From contig CAZBKJ010000023.1 in the NCBI GenBank assembly GCA_964492495.1, positions 1 to 22,024 on the forward strand: 22,024 nucleotides of DNA, written 5' to 3'. Position 1 is the stretch's first letter; each line of letters opens with the position of its first letter. Positions 21,278 to 22,024 of this stretch are shown here, in pieces. The notes under the pieces were generated by a model. It was not told where the DNA came from. It worked only from the letters and a program-made list of their open reading frames with translations, and ran no database searches. The stretch is from CAZBKJ01 sp964492495. GTDB taxonomy: Bacteria; Patescibacteriota; Microgenomatia; UBA1400; UBA12028. Both the position numbers and the translations under genes were made by a program.

Positions 21278-22024
21278 ATGTCAAATAAACAAATTACATT
21301 TAAGCCAAAACAAGTCACAAAGCGTTTGCTTACAGATTTGCATGACAGAGCGCACGAGGTTATAACTGGCCGTTTTGGTTTGCAAGACGATGAGCGAAAA
21401 ACCCTTGAAACTATTGGCGAAAAGTATGGTATTACACGTGAGCGTGTTCGTCAGATTGAGAACGCTGCTTTGACAGCTATCCGCAAGTCCGATGCTTACA
21501 AAAAAGAGAAAGCTGTATTTGAGGAGCTTGAGATGATCATCCATTCCATGGGCGCAATAGTTTCTGAAGAGGATTTTCTTGCTGGAATAATCAAAGACAA
21601 GGTAAGTCAAAATCATGTTCATTTCTACTTGGTGCTCGGAGAAGCTTTTAGTAAACACAAAGAAGATGAGCATTTCAAAGCTAGATGGAGTGTAAAGCAC
21701 GATGTTGCTGAAAGTGTGCATTCCGCATTAAAGAGCCTTTACGGATCACTCTCTGATGACGAGCTTGTAACAGAGCCAGATATGGTTAACAAATTTATCG
21801 CTCATTTGAAAGATCTTTCTGCTGAATACAAAGATGAGGAATTGGCAAGACGATGGTTGCATCTCTCAAAAGGAATTTCACGAAATCCACTAGGAGAATG
21901 GGGCAAGTCTTCATCTTCAAGCGTCAAGACTCGTGGAATCAAAGATTATGCATATTTGGTAATGCGAAAGCACGGTTCACCAATGCATTTCCGTGAAGTT
22001 GCAAAAGCAATATCTGAAACATTT
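21278..22024 (+). CDS. Sigma region 4-like HTH plus HARE-HTH regulator (3' cut)
   Basis: 249 codons, open through the right edge. The N-terminal part carries a sigma-70 region 4-type helix-turn-helix: RFGLQDDERKTLETIGEKYG followed by ITRERVRQIENAALTAIRK (about 32-70), with the RERVRQIE recognition helix typical of sigma factors that contact the -35 element. A long helical, charged middle (about 75-210) follows. The last visible segment, GIKDYAYLVMRKHGSPMHF then REVAKAI, fits the start of a HARE-HTH domain, the fold found in the RNA polymerase delta subunit and in restriction-linked proteins. It has no region 2, so it is not a complete sigma factor; a transcription regulator or RNAP accessory protein is inferred. 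A strong promoter and DnaA-box-like sites precede it. Confidence 0.82.
   Translation, partial: MSNKQITFKPKQVTKRLLTDLHDRAHEVITGRFGLQDDERKTLETIGEKYGITRERVRQIENAALTAIRKSDAYKKEKAVFEELEMIIHSMGAIVSEEDFLAGIIKDKVSQNHVHFYLVLGEAFSKHKEDEHFKARWSVKHDVAESVHSALKSLYGSLSDDELVTEPDMVNKFIAHLKDLSAEYKDEELARRWLHLSKGISRNPLGEWGKSSSSSVKTRGIKDYAYLVMRKHGSPMHFREVAKAISETF

Noticed and set aside
21281..21721. Minus-strand frame of 146 codons opposite the regulator gene
   Set aside because: The plus strand encodes a clear sigma region 4 HTH through this whole stretch, so this is a shadow.

Overview
The window is AT-rich, densely packed and free of tRNA, rRNA, CRISPR or transposon signals. The gene set and protein style point to a Candidatus Patescibacteria (CPR) genome, probably a Parcubacteria-type lineage; this placement is inference. 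The clues are a YbeY with the N-terminal TKGKLPSLPF block, an ATPase-dead PriA, a minimal delta-prime-like clamp-loader gene, a sigma region 4/HARE-HTH protein, and secreted proteins ending in TGNF beside cohesin and dockerin proteins. The code is standard: no reading frame is broken by TGA. Yet none of the 21 visible stops is TGA (13 TAA, 8 TAG), and almost no start has a Shine-Dalgarno sequence.

Region 1 (1-7271, + strand) is a cell-surface locus. Three tandem, related secreted beta-rich proteins (the first cut by the window edge) have a WxL-like C-terminus. They are followed by a membrane-anchored DUF916-like protein, a secreted poly-glycine protein with a C-terminal type I dockerin, and two membrane-anchored proteins that each begin with a cohesin module. 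The last four genes overlap or nearly touch. The layout suggests a self-contained cohesin-dockerin surface assembly combined with a WxL/DUF916-style display system.

Region 2 (7276-13343, - strand) is a housekeeping block, read right to left: priA (helicase motifs lost), rpsU, ybeY, ftsA, ftsZ and a thioredoxin-reductase-like gene that carries a 10-N assembly gap. Intrinsic terminators follow ftsA and ftsZ. A perfect 17-bp terminator-like inverted repeat lies inside the start of ybeY.

Region 3 (13418-15420) holds convergent pyrF (+) and pyrE (-), the last two steps of UMP synthesis, sharing a bidirectional terminator.

Region 4 (15473-18871, + strand) runs mreB, a delta-prime-like clamp-loader gene with an apparent single-base frameshift, frr and rseP. 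Region 5 (18880-22024) holds a small membrane-protein gene on the - strand with its own terminator, typA behind a promoter and a terminator-like leader hairpin, and a sigma4/HARE-HTH regulator that runs off the right edge.

Promoters are unusually legible: most have an extended -10 (TGn). For priA, mreB and frr the -10 hexamer lies exactly 6 nt before the ATG, and for trxB and rpsU it lies 9 nt before, so these mRNAs should be leaderless or nearly so.
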